DNA of 64,000 bases from Paenibacillus sp. CF384 (GTDB lineage Bacteria; Bacillota; Bacilli; Paenibacillales; Paenibacillaceae). The stretch is taken from assembly GCF_900106745.1 (NCBI RefSeq), contig NZ_FNNV01000009.1, forward strand, positions 62,001 through 126,000. The letters run 5' to 3'. Below, one piece after another: positions 43,989 through 54,192 of the stretch. Position 1 is the first letter of the stretch; every line of letters starts with the position of its first letter. The notes beneath the pieces are model-generated. The model saw nothing but the letters and a program-made list of their open reading frames with translations, was not told where the DNA came from and did no database searches. A program made the position numbers and the translations under genes.

Positions 43989-44233
43989 ATTCATAGGGAG
44001 CTGACAGCGACATGGACATGCCAGGTCCGCATGAGGCTAATCTATGCAGCATGAAATCGTTTCCGCAATACCGACGTGATTGCGCTGCCGTTTCATGAAT
44101 GATGCACTCGTCCCCGCAAGCACCGCATATCTGCCTACCGCGATGTCGATGCTAATCGAGGGATATAATGGTTTTGGAATCGTTGGCTAACCGCCATTGA
44201 TCTTATACAACACACCTAAAGGAGACGATTGAT

Positions 44234-45067
44234 ATGAGAATCAAATTGACTGAGCAAGAATTGGCAAGCGGGCAGCTTAGCCCGGAAACGCTGGAGACAG
44301 CAGCTGAGCAAGTGAAAGTAAACGGCTATATCTTGTTCGAGAAAGTACTGAGCGACGAGAAAATCAAAACCATCCGTGACTCTTTCGATCCGATCTTCGA
44401 CGAGTATATCGACAAACGCGGTTACAACACAGGTACGAATCGTGCACAAATGTTCTTGCCATTCATGGCGCCGTTTAATGACAGCGAAGTTATTGCTCAC
44501 CCGATCGTGATGAACGTTATCGAGAAAGTGCTAGGCAGAGGCTTCCACTGTTCGTATTTCGCATCCGATACACCTATGCCGGGTTCTGATTATCAAGCTG
44601 TACACTGCGACATCATGCCGCTGTTCCCAGAACTGACTGTTCCGCTTCCGGCGTTCAGCCTGGTCGTGAACATTCCGTTGGTTGATGTTAACGAAGTGAA
44701 TGGTCCGCTTGAAATTTGGCCGGGCGGCACGCATCTGAATCCGGACAATGCGAACCACGATACACTTGATGGAAGCATTAACCCGAATCTGCACATCGTT
44801 CGCGCAGCAGAAGGCATGCTGTCGGAGAAAGTATTCATGCCTGCAGGCTCCATCGTTATCCGTGATATCCGTATGTGGCACCGCGGCACGCCGAACCGTT
44901 CGGACGATCGTCGTACGAACTTGGCTATGATTTTCAACCGTCACTGGTACAATTCCAGCACGCATACTCCAATTCCGCGCGAAACATACGATGCCATGAC
45001 TGCTAAGGAAAAAGAAGTTTACCGTAACTTCCGCATTGGCCAACCAGTGGCAATGCCTTGGGAATAA
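44234..45067 (+). CDS. Phytanoyl-CoA dioxygenase (PhyH)-like Fe(II)/2-oxoglutarate oxygenase
   Basis: The 277-residue protein has the HxD...H metal triad: H124 and D126 in YQAVHCDIMPL and H216 in MWHRGTPNRS, with the R of RRTNLAMIF as the probable 2-oxoglutarate anchor. PhyH-like enzymes hydroxylate diverse small molecules; the family name does not imply phytanoyl-CoA. AAAGGAGACG precedes the ATG. It starts an operon with a sugar isomerase and a GH3 enzyme and lies 270 bases after a LacI-type operator, so a sugar-related or plant glycoside substrate is likely. Confidence 0.85.
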   Translation: MRIKLTEQELASGQLSPETLETAAEQVKVNGYILFEKVLSDEKIKTIRDSFDPIFDEYIDKRGYNTGTNRAQMFLPFMAPFNDSEVIAHPIVMNVIEKVLGRGFHCSYFASDTPMPGSDYQAVHCDIMPLFPELTVPLPAFSLVVNIPLVDVNEVNGPLEIWPGGTHLNPDNANHDTLDGSINPNLHIVRAAEGMLSEKVFMPAGSIVIRDIRMWHRGTPNRSDDRRTNLAMIFNRHWYNSSTHTPIPRETYDAMTAKEKEVYRNFRIGQPVAMPWE

Positions 45068-45098
45068 ATCGAAGGTACGAGAAAAGGAGAAAATAAAC

Positions 45099-45908
45099 AT
45101 GATTAAGAATAAAGGCTTCTCCACGGGGCTCTACGGCTATATGTGCGAATATTGGAAGGATGGCAAAGATCCGTCCATGGAAGAAATTTTCCGTAGCTGT
45201 GCGGAAGCAGGCATGAATGCGCTTGAACTGGATCCGACTCCGGAGCTGGTAACGCTGGCTAAACAATTCGGTTTAGCGATTTCCGGTGCGTATATTGGTT
45301 TGCAACTGCATGAGCCGTTCGAAACACTTAACATCGAAGAAACGGTTATACCTGTTGCTAAGCGTGTAGTTGAAGCAGGCGGAACTGACCTGGTCATTAA
45401 TGCCGATCCAAAAGGCGGCTGGGATGCTCCGCAGGCGAAGACAGAAGAAGAATTCAAGCAAATCGGCGACAATTTGTCCCGCATCGCGGCGGCAGTCAGT
45501 GGTCTCGGTCTTAAAGTAAGCTTGCACAATCATGCTTCGGACAAACACAATGCAGACGGCGATCTTCGCGCGGTTATCGAATACGCCAGCCAAGAAGTAG
45601 GGCTTTGCGTGGATACGGGCTGGGCGCATGTTGCAGGTTTGAACCCTGTGGAATTGCTTCGCACTTATTCGGATCGCATTTATGCGTTCCACTTCCGTAA
45701 TCAAATCGGACGCATCTATAGCGAAGATCTGACTGTCGGCGATATTGATATGAAACAAGTGCTGCAAGCTGCATCCGACATCGGATATGAAGGCTGGCTT
45801 ACATTCGAGCTCGTGCACGAGGAAGGCACAGGTGCAAAGGGAACGCTCGCGGAAGCGACTGCTACTTCAATTGCATATATGAAGTCTTGCATCGCGGAAC
45901 TCGCATAG
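45099..45908 (+). CDS. Sugar phosphate isomerase/epimerase (TIM barrel)
   Basis: The 269-residue protein is of the xylose-isomerase-like family, with VSLHNHASD, CVDTGWAHVAG and FHFRNQIG holding the expected metal-binding His and Asp residues, and E in FELVHEE. AAAGGAG at 45083 points to the ATG at 45099 rather than an upstream start. It follows the dioxygenase gene by 31 bases and precedes the GH3 gene by 14. Confidence 0.85.
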   Translation: MIKNKGFSTGLYGYMCEYWKDGKDPSMEEIFRSCAEAGMNALELDPTPELVTLAKQFGLAISGAYIGLQLHEPFETLNIEETVIPVAKRVVEAGGTDLVINADPKGGWDAPQAKTEEEFKQIGDNLSRIAAAVSGLGLKVSLHNHASDKHNADGDLRAVIEYASQEVGLCVDTGWAHVAGLNPVELLRTYSDRIYAFHFRNQIGRIYSEDLTVGDIDMKQVLQAASDIGYEGWLTFELVHEEGTGAKGTLAEATATSIAYMKSCIAELA

Positions 45909-45922
45909 AAAGGCGGCTTACT

Positions 45923-48064
45923 ATGGATAGCAACGTAAAGAAAACCCCTTTCCAGCTGGACGCGGAGAAGGAAGCCGCGATCGAGACGCTGCTTGCTCAG
46001 ATGACGCTGCAGGAGAAAATCGGCCAATTGACGCAGCTGGGTACTTTTGACGAAGAGTCGGACAGCGAGCTGATCGAAGAAGGCATGGTAGGCTCCATTC
46101 TCGGTGTTCGAGGAGCGGATACGGTTAATGAGCTGCAGCGTATTGCGATCGAAGAGTCCCGACTTGGTATTCCGCTGCTGTTTGCGGATGATGTCATCCA
46201 CGGCTACCGGTCGACTTTCCCAATACCGCTTGCAGAGGCATGCAGCTGGAATCCGGAGCTGCTGGAAGAAACGGCGGCGATTGCTGCACGTGAAGCTTCA
46301 TCGGACGGCATCAACTGGATTCTTGCGCCGATGGTGGATATCGCACGTGATGCAAGATGGGGAAGAATCGCGGAAGGAGCAGGGGAAGATACATACCTGG
46401 CTTCCTCCGTTGCCGGAGCCCGCGTTAGAGGGATTCAAAGAAACGATTGGACGGATCGGCCGCATGTGATGGCTTGTCCGAAACATTTTGCCGCATATGG
46501 GCTTGCCGAAGGCGGTCGTGACTACAACACGGTCGATGTGTCGGAGACGCGTATGCGTGAAACGTATTTCCCGCCATTCCAAGCGGCACTTGATGCCGGA
46601 GCAGGCACGATTATGGCGGCCTTCAATGAGATCAACGGCGTACCGGCTTCCGGCAACCGTTGGTTACTGAAGGATGTACTGCAAGACGAGTGGGGCTTCA
46701 AAGGGTTCGTCGTCAGCGACTGGGAATCCGTAGATGAGCTCGTTCAGCATGGTTATGCCGCGAACCGCGAGCAAGCAGGATTGCAAGCGATCCAAGCGGG
46801 CATGCATATGGACATGCATTCCCTGATCTATCATGAGCATCTGGCTGCATTGATTGAGAAAGGCGAGGTTAACGAGAGCGAGATTGATGATGCGGTTCGC
46901 CGTATTCTGCGCGTGAAGCATCAGCTTGGTCTGTTTACTCATCCGTATGTAGACAATAAATTGGCTAGCTCCTATATGCTGCATTCCTCGCATGTGGAAA
47001 CTGCACGCGAAATGGCGCATCAATCAATCGTGCTGCTGAAGAATGAGAACGACACGCTTCCGCTCCAATCGTCTTCTCGCAAGCTGGCGGTTATCGGTCC
47101 GTTTGCCGAGGATCATGAGGCACAGCTCGGCTGCTGGCGCGGACAAGGAAGACCGGAAGATGTCATTACCGTATTGGCAGGCATTCGGGCGCTTGCTCAT
47201 CAGCATCAAACCGAAGTTGTGTATGCACGAGGTTCAGGTGTGCTTGACGGAACGGTTGAAGAGCTCGAGGAAGCGGTATCGGCTGCTAAGAGCAGTGATG
47301 TTGCCATTCTCGTATTAGGGGAGAACGCGGATATGAGCGGCGAGAACAACAGCCGCGTATCGCTCGACATCCCGGCAAGCCAGCAGAAGCTGCTTGAAGC
47401 GATTCATGCGACCGGCGTTCCGGTTGTGCTTGTTCTTGCGAACGGACGTCCGCTTACGATCGAGTGGGCGGATGCGAATATTCCGGCTATCGTTGAGGCT
47501 TGGCAGCTCGGCGTGCAAGCAGGTCCGGCAATCGCCGATATCTTGTTTGGCGCTGCCAGTCCTAGCGGTAAGCTGCCGGTGACGTTCCCAAGACATGCGG
47601 GCCAAGTGCCGATCTATTACAACGCGAAGAAAACAGGCAGACCGCATATGAGACGTTATGTGGATGCCGACATTTCACCGTTGTACCCGTTCGGACACGG
47701 TCTGACGTACACAAGCTTCAGCTATGAGGAGCTGCTGATCGAGCAAGCCGAGCTCCCGATTGGCCAAACGCTGAACGTTTCTGCAAAGGTGAGCAATACA
47801 GGATCGCGCGAAGGTATCGAAATCGTACAGCTGTATATTTGCGATGAGGCAGCGAGCATCACAAGACCTGTAAAAGAACTTAAAGGCTTCCGTAGAGTGA
47901 CATTGGCGGCCGGCGAAAGCACGACAGTTTCATTCCAACTGGCAAAGGAAGAGCTCGGATTTATCAATCAAGAGCATCAATTTGTCGTAGAGCCCGGGAA
48001 GTTCAAGCTCTGGATCGGTCCAAGCAGTACGGACGGTCTGGAAGGGCAATTCGAAGTCATTTAA
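45923..48064 (+). CDS. GH3-family beta-glycosidase (beta-glucosidase/xylosidase type)
   Basis: The 713-residue enzyme has the GH3 N-terminal barrel with the nucleophile D266 in GFVVSDWES, the middle sandwich domain (VVLVLANGRPLTIEW) and the C-terminal fibronectin-III-like domain (TRPVKELKGFRRV). The absence of a signal peptide indicates action on imported glycosides. The ATG at 45923 with GAAAGGCGG upstream is preferred to a longer frame from 45887. Transcription ends at the strong hairpin at 48078. Confidence 0.93.
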   Translation: MDSNVKKTPFQLDAEKEAAIETLLAQMTLQEKIGQLTQLGTFDEESDSELIEEGMVGSILGVRGADTVNELQRIAIEESRLGIPLLFADDVIHGYRSTFPIPLAEACSWNPELLEETAAIAAREASSDGINWILAPMVDIARDARWGRIAEGAGEDTYLASSVAGARVRGIQRNDWTDRPHVMACPKHFAAYGLAEGGRDYNTVDVSETRMRETYFPPFQAALDAGAGTIMAAFNEINGVPASGNRWLLKDVLQDEWGFKGFVVSDWESVDELVQHGYAANREQAGLQAIQAGMHMDMHSLIYHEHLAALIEKGEVNESEIDDAVRRILRVKHQLGLFTHPYVDNKLASSYMLHSSHVETAREMAHQSIVLLKNENDTLPLQSSSRKLAVIGPFAEDHEAQLGCWRGQGRPEDVITVLAGIRALAHQHQTEVVYARGSGVLDGTVEELEEAVSAAKSSDVAILVLGENADMSGENNSRVSLDIPASQQKLLEAIHATGVPVVLVLANGRPLTIEWADANIPAIVEAWQLGVQAGPAIADILFGAASPSGKLPVTFPRHAGQVPIYYNAKKTGRPHMRRYVDADISPLYPFGHGLTYTSFSYEELLIEQAELPIGQTLNVSAKVSNTGSREGIEIVQLYICDEAASITRPVKELKGFRRVTLAAGESTTVSFQLAKEELGFINQEHQFVVEPGKFKLWIGPSSTDGLEGQFEVI

Positions 48065-48077
48065 ATCATCGTGTTGG

Positions 48078-48105
48078 AAAACCCCCGAATTGTCGGGGGT
48101 TTTTC
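48078..48105 (+). terminator. Rho-independent terminator after the GH3 gene
   Basis: AAAACCCCCGA / TCGGGGGTTTTT arms with a 4-base loop and a run of T. Confidence 0.9.
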
Positions 48106-48236
48106 CATTATCTATCGAATCGTTTCGATAATGTTAGAAATAAATTTGGATATTAAAGCCAGGAACTAACAAAATTCTAACAAAAAAAAGATCCATTTTA
48201 TTTGTTGAAAGCCTTTTCACTTCCAAAAATCTGTGC

Positions 48237-48260
48237 TATTATGTGGTTGTGAAACGTTTC
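48237..48260 (+). promoter_or_regulatory. Promoter with LacI-type operator (site 2)
   Basis: A TATTAT -10 (48237) is followed by GTGAAACGTTTC with the core GAAACGTTTC at 48251-48260, covering the likely transcription start. Confidence 0.6.
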
Positions 48261-48377
48261 TATGAGTGAAAAGGGTAGTTCTTTAAACAAATATCCCTCC
48301 TTGACTATGCATACAAGTCTGAGCGCTAACCTGTAATGTAAGCGTTTCATAATGGGGGAATTTTACTTTATTCTTTC

Positions 48378-48387
48378 GAAACGTTTC
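48378..48387 (+). promoter_or_regulatory. LacI-type operator (site 3) just ahead of lacI
   Basis: CGAAACGTTTCA lies 30 bases before the LacI-type start; core GAAACGTTTC. With site 2 it gives two operators 127 bases apart, a spacing that would allow looping. Confidence 0.65.
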
Positions 48388-48416
48388 AACAGGCTGAACC
48401 AGAGGTGGAATTGATG

Positions 48417-49460
48417 ATGGCTGCTACGATCAAAGATGTTGCAAGAATGGCCGGAGTTGCCGTATCAACTGTTTCTTACGCACTGAATAACTCACCGAAG
48501 ATAAGTGAGGAAACGCGAAAGAAAGTAATTCGAGCTGCAGAAGAGTTAAGTTATCGGCCAAGCGGCGCGGCACGAAATTTGAAGAAACGCAAGAGTGAAA
48601 CGATCGGACTGTTCCTGAATGATCTGGGTGGACCTTTCTATAGTCAAGTTATCGAAGGCGTACAGGAAGTTGTTGCGTCGCATGATTACAATCTCATCGT
48701 CTGCAGCACTTATGGCGGCGAGAACAGCTCAGCGAATCGGTTTCTGAGAGAAAAGTTCGTAGATGGCGCCATTATCATGGGTACCGCGATTCCGGACAGC
48801 TTAATCCTCCAAGTCGCGGCTGAGTCATTCCCGATCGTCGTACTCGACCGAGAGCTTAAGAGCGATTACGTACACAGCGTACTGATCACGAATGAACAAG
48901 GCGCTTATGATGCGGTTACGCATCTCATTAAACTGGGACGCAAGCGGATTGAATTCCTCAGCGGACCGCTCGCCGCGTATGACAATTCCAAACGTTATGA
49001 CGGCTACAAGCGTGCGCTTATGGAACATAACTTACATGTACCGCCGAAGATCAGCCTGCAAGGTCGTTACTTGGAAGCCGGCGGCTATCAAACCGTGAAG
49101 GTCATGATGGCATGCAAACGGCTGCCGGATGCCATCTTCGCAGCGAATGATGAGATGGCGATCGGCGCCATGCGAGCGCTCCGTGAAGGTGGTATACGAG
49201 TGCCGGAGGACGTCGCAGTAGTAGGCTTTGACAACATTAGTTTCGGCCCGTTCGTTCGCCCTTCGTTAACGACAATCGGCCATTCTAAATACGAAATGGG
49301 AGCGATTGCAACGCAGCTCGTGTTCAATGTGCAGAAGGAAGAGAACTCCATCTTGCTTCCGACACAGCTGGTCATTCGTCAATCCTGCGGATTCAAAGGC
49401 ACTCACAATGAGAATGAAGAAAGCTATATATTCCATGAAGGGAGGCGAAACCAGGGTTAA
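48417..49460 (+). CDS. LacI-family transcriptional regulator heading the transport operon
   Basis: The 347-residue protein starts MAATIKDVARMAGVAVST and is near-identical in its DNA-binding part to the regulator at 22417, with ligand-binding domain residues that differ at scattered positions. AGAGGTGG at 48401 fits the ATG at 48417, or at 48414 with tighter spacing. Two GAAACGTTTC operators precede it. It is upstream of, and on the same strand as, the solute-binding protein and permease genes, so it probably autoregulates and controls the whole operon. The inducer is likely the transported glycoside. Confidence 0.93.
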   Translation: MAATIKDVARMAGVAVSTVSYALNNSPKISEETRKKVIRAAEELSYRPSGAARNLKKRKSETIGLFLNDLGGPFYSQVIEGVQEVVASHDYNLIVCSTYGGENSSANRFLREKFVDGAIIMGTAIPDSLILQVAAESFPIVVLDRELKSDYVHSVLITNEQGAYDAVTHLIKLGRKRIEFLSGPLAAYDNSKRYDGYKRALMEHNLHVPPKISLQGRYLEAGGYQTVKVMMACKRLPDAIFAANDEMAIGAMRALREGGIRVPEDVAVVGFDNISFGPFVRPSLTTIGHSKYEMGAIATQLVFNVQKEENSILLPTQLVIRQSCGFKGTHNENEESYIFHEGRRNQG

Positions 49461-49556
49461 CCGGGCAGTAAGGGAGCAAGTCAAGCTTGATTGTGTTTAT
49501 GGGGAAGTCGACTAAGAATCACCAAATCTACATTCACGAGCTGGGGGAGAATTGGA

Positions 49557-51002
49557 ATGAAAAAGTCAATTAATATGATGCTTCTGATGGTACTGGCTTT
49601 ATCGTTTGTACTTGCTGGCTGCGGAAGCAGCAACAACAATGCGAACAACACTGCAACGAACACGAATACGGGCAACACAACAGAGACCAATAACACATCG
49701 ACAAACGCTAATACTACGGAACCAGCGGAAGAGCCGGCTGCTGAAGAGCCAGCTGCAACGGATGAAGTTGTAACACTTACTTATGGAACATGGGGCGATA
49801 AAGCAGACAATGGTGCTGAGATGAAACGTATCAAAGCATTCGAAGCGGCTCACCCGAACATTAAAGTTCAAATCGATAAATCGATGGACTGGCCTTGGGA
49901 CGAGAAATTGGCAGCAGCAGCAGCAGCTAACAAACTCCCTGACGTAACTTTCCTATTCAATGTGCCTCTGGCAGTAGGCAGCGGCTGGCTTGAAGACTTG
50001 ACTCCTTACTTGGAACAAGATCCTGATTTTGCTCCTGACAAAATTTACGGAAACCTAGCTAAAACAGGTGAATATGAAGGCAAACAATTTGCATTGCCGA
50101 CAGGTCTGTTCTCGTGGGGAATCTACATCAACAAAGATTTGTTCGCAAAAGCAAATATTCCAATTCCTAGTGCTAACTGGACAGTAGCTGAGATGGAAGA
50201 GATCTCCAAGAAGCTAACGAACTATAATGAACACCAATTCGGTATTGATGGTGCAGCTGGCATGGCTGACGTATTGATCCCTAACATTGATAATACGCTG
50301 GGCGCTTCCACATGGGACGGCACTCAGTATAACTATACGAACCCAGCGTGGGCACAAGCTGTTAACTGGGCGACTAACTTCGGTATGAAAGACAAATCAT
50401 CGCTTCAAAGCTACAAGAAAGAAGAGAAAGACAAATGGTACGGTAAAGACATCAGCGGCTTTAACATCGGTAAAGTCGGCATGGTGTACGATGCAACTTG
50501 GAGCATGGGTTGGTACAAACAAAACTTGAAATTCAACTGGGATATCCTTCCGGTTCCGGGCTATGAGGGCCAACAACAGAAGGCCGGTCTGGTTACAGAC
50601 TATGCCGGTGTAACGAAGAGCTCGAAGCATAAGAAAGAAGCAGTTGAGTTCCTGAAATGGATGACGTATTCCAAAGACGGCTGGATGGCACGTATTAAAG
50701 ACGAGTCCCCGCTAGCTTCGATGCCGCTTGTCAACGACCCTACAGTATGGGAAGCATGGTTGGCTCAAGATTTCGTAACGCCAGGTGTTAAAGATATCGT
50801 AAAAGCAATCCCGACAGGTGTGCTTGAAACGTTCAAATACCAACCGGGCTTTGCAGACTTTACTTCCAAAGTGAAAGACAAGTACAACGAGAAGTTCCAA
50901 AAAGGCGAAGCAAGACCGGAAGACGTAGCTGCTGAGCTGCAAGAGAAATCGATGGAGTACTTCAACAACGCGATGACCAAGATCAAAGAAGCAACAAAAT
51001 AA
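49557..51002 (+). CDS. Extracellular solute-binding lipoprotein, family 1 (sugar ABC transporter)
   Basis: The 481-residue lipoprotein has a lipobox LAGC (Cys22), a low-complexity Asn/Thr linker and acidic repeat (EEPAAEEPAAT), then a family-1 binding domain starting TLTYGTWGDKADNGAEMKR. GGGGGAG lies 7 bases before the ATG at 49557. It would capture an oligosaccharide outside the cell and deliver it to one of the two permease pairs downstream. The hairpin at 51016, with no T run, may stabilise its mRNA so that more of this protein is made than of the permeases. Confidence 0.9.
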   Translation: MKKSINMMLLMVLALSFVLAGCGSSNNNANNTATNTNTGNTTETNNTSTNANTTEPAEEPAAEEPAATDEVVTLTYGTWGDKADNGAEMKRIKAFEAAHPNIKVQIDKSMDWPWDEKLAAAAAANKLPDVTFLFNVPLAVGSGWLEDLTPYLEQDPDFAPDKIYGNLAKTGEYEGKQFALPTGLFSWGIYINKDLFAKANIPIPSANWTVAEMEEISKKLTNYNEHQFGIDGAAGMADVLIPNIDNTLGASTWDGTQYNYTNPAWAQAVNWATNFGMKDKSSLQSYKKEEKDKWYGKDISGFNIGKVGMVYDATWSMGWYKQNLKFNWDILPVPGYEGQQQKAGLVTDYAGVTKSSKHKKEAVEFLKWMTYSKDGWMARIKDESPLASMPLVNDPTVWEAWLAQDFVTPGVKDIVKAIPTGVLETFKYQPGFADFTSKVKDKYNEKFQKGEARPEDVAAELQEKSMEYFNNAMTKIKEATK

Positions 51003-51015
51003 AAGCAAGTAATCA

Positions 51016-51051
51016 CAATTTTTCCTCCTCTATTTAGGGGAGGAAAAATTG
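51016..51051 (+). promoter_or_regulatory. Hairpin between the two solute-binding protein genes
   Basis: CAATTTTTCCTCC and GGAGGAAAAATTG form a perfect 13-bp stem with a 10-base loop. It is not followed by T residues, so it is more likely an RNA-stabilising or partial attenuating structure than a terminator. Confidence 0.6.
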
Positions 51052-51069
51052 TTCTACTGGGGTGAAAGC

Positions 51070-54000
51070 ATGAAGTTCAAACCACTATTAGCTGCAATCA
51101 TATTTGTTTCGCTTCTGGCGACAACAGTACCTGTATCGTTCCATGGACGTTCCATCGCACAGGCTGATGAGGCGGCTGCGCCTGACAAAGATAAACAAGA
51201 CAATGATGATATTTTGGATGGTTTGTTTGGCGGTGGCGGTGAAATTTCTTCAGGCGCCGGCAAGCAAGACGAAGTAAAGGACTCAGCAGAGGACGAGGAA
51301 GAAGACTCCCCTGTAAAGAGAGTCGTAGAGGATGCCTACAGCGACGTGCTTAAAGCATGGCAGGCCGAAGGGATCAAAGATGCAGCAACGGATATCATCA
51401 TTCATCCTAATCAGTTTGTAACACCTAACGGCAAGGCAACACTTACTTCCGATTCAAACGGCTATGATGAGCCGGTGTTTACATGGACGGACGACTTGAA
51501 TGCGATCGATTTGAATGTAACAGCTCCTCAAGATGGGCTTTACCAAGTTAATATCGACTATTACTCGACATCGGACAAAATCATTCCGATAGAGCGGGCT
51601 ATTGAAGTAAACGGGAAATATCCGTTTTTTGAATCCAGAAGAGTTGTGTTACCAAAGCTGTGGACAGATGAGAACGCGACATTCGACCGAGATGGGCTCG
51701 GGAATGAGACGCCTGCAAGCCAGAAGCAAATTAAGCAATGGCAGACGGCTCCATTAATGGATGCCAGTTATTTCACGGCGGAACCGCTGCGGTTCTATCT
51801 GAAACAAGGCACGAACAGCATCAAACTTATGAATTTGCGCGAAGAGGCCCTCATTGGCCGAATCGTCATTTCCGCTCCGGAGGTACTGCCGCAGTACGAG
51901 CAATATGCGAAAGCAAACAGCTTGTCTAAAGCAGACTCTTCAATCCTAGTCGTGGAAGCCGAGCATCCGAATTCCAAATCGGAACCGTCGATCCGCGCGA
52001 TTGCTAGCGGAGATGCAACTGTTGTTCCTCATAGAGATGGTAAAGTCACGTTAAACACGCTCGGCGGAGAAACGATTGCAACCAGTGGAAACGCGGAAGA
52101 AAACGAGCAGGCGTGGCAAGTGGGCGGACAGCGGGCTACTTGGAAAGTGAAAGTGGATAAGGCGGGCTCTTACCAACTGGCGTTCAAGTACTTGCAGACT
52201 GGCAAAACAAGCATGCCCGTATATCGCACTATAATGATAGATGGTAAAGTGCCATTCCAAGAAGTGAATGAGTACGCCTTCCCTTACACGAAAGAATGGC
52301 GCAATGAGGTCTTGTCCGGGAAGGATGGTAAAGCGTATCAATTCGCGCTAACAGCAGGCGAGCATGAAATTTCACTTCGCGCCGATGCTGCTCCATATGG
52401 ACAAGTCATCCAAACAATAAAGAATGTCATGTGGGATATTAACACATTGGCACTTGAGATTAAGATGGCGACAGGTAATACGATGGACGTGAATCGGGAC
52501 TGGGATATTACGAAACAGATGCCTGATTTGCCGCAGAAGCTGGAAGAATTCGCTTCTATTCTGCGCAAACAATACGCCGCGCTTAAGAAGCTTGCCGGCG
52601 CTAATCCAGACCAAGCGAGCAATTTGCTCGTTGCGGCGGAAACGCTGGAGCGGATGTCGAAGGAACCGGAGAAAATCCCCTATCAATTTAACCGTCTGTC
52701 CGAAGGCTCCGGCTCCGTGCTGCAGACGCTAGGTGTCATTAACACGAAGCTGCCAAGACAGCCGCTTCAGTTGGATCGGTTCTATATTTATTCGGACAGC
52801 AAACTGCCAAGCGAGAAAGCGGGTTTCTTCAAGTCTTTCTTCAACAGCATCGCAGCGTTCTTCAAATCGTTCACGCGCGATTACTCCAAAGTAAACGCGG
52901 ACGATAAAGATGCCGTGCAAGTATGGGTAAACCGTTCGCGTCAGAACGTGACCCAGATGCAGCAGCTAATCAATCAAGAATTCACCAAGAAAACAGGCAT
53001 TAAAGTAACGCTCTCCATCATGCCGGACGAAGGAAAGCTTGTACTTGCCAGCGCTGCCGGTAATGCGCCTGACGCAGCACTTGGCGTCAGCAACTACATT
53101 CCATTCCGCCTTGCCGCTCGTGGAGCGTTAGCGGACATGAATCAGTTCAAAGACTTTGACGACGTGCAGAAGCGGTTCTCACCAGGTGCACTCGTTCCGG
53201 TCACTTTCGATCAGAAACTGTATGCATTGCCGGAAACACAAAGCTTCTGGGTTATGTTCTATCGGAAGGATATTCTCGATGCGCTGAATATTCCGGTTCC
53301 CGATACGATGGAAGAAGTGAAGCAAATCTTGCCGGAGCTGCAGCGATTCGGGATGAATTTCTACCTGCCGCTGTCGCAAACAGGCGGATTTAAGCCTTAT
53401 AACAACACCGTTCCGTTTATTTATCAAACCGGCGGTAAGCTGTACACCGACGATGGCCTTCACACTGCGATCGATCAGGATGAGGCACTGGCGGGACTGA
53501 AACAAATGACGGACATGTTTACGGTATACAGCGTTCCGCTGCAAGTGCCGAGCTTCTACAACCAGTTCCGCGATGGAAGCCTGCCGATCGGGATTGCAGA
53601 TGTTACGACTTATATCCAGTTGACCGCAGCAGCTCCTGAGCTTGCCGGTTGGTGGAAGATCGCTCCTTACCCTGGTGTTAAAGGAAAGGACGGCGTCGTA
53701 AACCGGACCGCTCCGGGAACGGGCGCAACCGGAATCATGTTCAACAGCAGCAAGAAGAAAGACGATACATGGGAGTTCCTGAAATGGTGGACTTCCGAAG
53801 AGGCTCAAGTTCGTTTCGGTAATAATCTGGAAGCGATCTACGGTCCGACTTACAAATGGAATTCGGCCAATGTCGAAGCGTTCAGCCAGCTTTCCTGGCC
53901 GAAAGAAGATATTGAAGTCATTCAAGAGCAATGGAAATGGCTATGGGATATTCCGCGCTTCTTCGGTGACTACATGGTCGAGCGGGAAATCAGCGACGCT

Positions 54001-54192
54001 TGGAACAAAGTCGTCTTCGATGGCTACAATGCGCGAAGGGCGATGGAAGACGCCGTCATTAACGGCAATCGCGAAATTAAGAAGCAGCTTACGGATTTCG
54101 GTTATCTCAAGAACGGTAAAGTTGTCAAACCGCTTCACGTGCCGATTATGCCGAATATGTCAGACATGGCCAAGCGAGGTGATGAGAAGTGA
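51070..54192 (+). CDS. Large exported solute-binding protein with extra N-terminal beta domains
   Basis: The 1040-residue product has a signal peptide (to about residue 30), no lipobox, an acidic linker (60-80) and two related beta-sandwich modules (about 115-270 and 290-460; both carry a Y-x-x-x-I/L...Y-x-S/T and end in NSIKLM- or HEISLR-like strands) resembling galactose-binding or CBM modules. A helical stretch follows (470-590), then a family-1 solute-binding domain (about 615-1020: [30 protein letters not shown]). Normal family members have about 430-500 residues. I chose the ATG at 51070 behind GGGGTGAAA. It overlaps the first permease (GTGA). Confidence 0.82.
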   Translation: MKFKPLLAAIIFVSLLATTVPVSFHGRSIAQADEAAAPDKDKQDNDDILDGLFGGGGEISSGAGKQDEVKDSAEDEEEDSPVKRVVEDAYSDVLKAWQAEGIKDAATDIIIHPNQFVTPNGKATLTSDSNGYDEPVFTWTDDLNAIDLNVTAPQDGLYQVNIDYYSTSDKIIPIERAIEVNGKYPFFESRRVVLPKLWTDENATFDRDGLGNETPASQKQIKQWQTAPLMDASYFTAEPLRFYLKQGTNSIKLMNLREEALIGRIVISAPEVLPQYEQYAKANSLSKADSSILVVEAEHPNSKSEPSIRAIASGDATVVPHRDGKVTLNTLGGETIATSGNAEENEQAWQVGGQRATWKVKVDKAGSYQLAFKYLQTGKTSMPVYRTIMIDGKVPFQEVNEYAFPYTKEWRNEVLSGKDGKAYQFALTAGEHEISLRADAAPYGQVIQTIKNVMWDINTLALEIKMATGNTMDVNRDWDITKQMPDLPQKLEEFASILRKQYAALKKLAGANPDQASNLLVAAETLERMSKEPEKIPYQFNRLSEGSGSVLQTLGVINTKLPRQPLQLDRFYIYSDSKLPSEKAGFFKSFFNSIAAFFKSFTRDYSKVNADDKDAVQVWVNRSRQNVTQMQQLINQEFTKKTGIKVTLSIMPDEGKLVLASAAGNAPDAALGVSNYIPFRLAARGALADMNQFKDFDDVQKRFSPGALVPVTFDQKLYALPETQSFWVMFYRKDILDALNIPVPDTMEEVKQILPELQRFGMNFYLPLSQTGGFKPYNNTVPFIYQTGGKLYTDDGLHTAIDQDEALAGLKQMTDMFTVYSVPLQVPSFYNQFRDGSLPIGIADVTTYIQLTAAAPELAGWWKIAPYPGVKGKDGVVNRTAPGTGATGIMFNSSKKKDDTWEFLKWWTSEEAQVRFGNNLEAIYGPTYKWNSANVEAFSQLSWPKEDIEVIQEQWKWLWDIPRFFGDYMVEREISDAWNKVVFDGYNARRAMEDAVINGNREIKKQLTDFGYLKNGKVVKPLHVPIMPNMSDMAKRGDEK

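Noticed and set aside
48338-48350. TGTAAGCGTTTCA as a CcpA cre site
   Set aside because: It is one base short of the cre consensus; it may be a degenerate LacI-type site but is not listed.
53179-53931. 250-codon minus-strand frame
   Set aside because: Antisense to the binding domain of the large solute-binding protein; no start signal.
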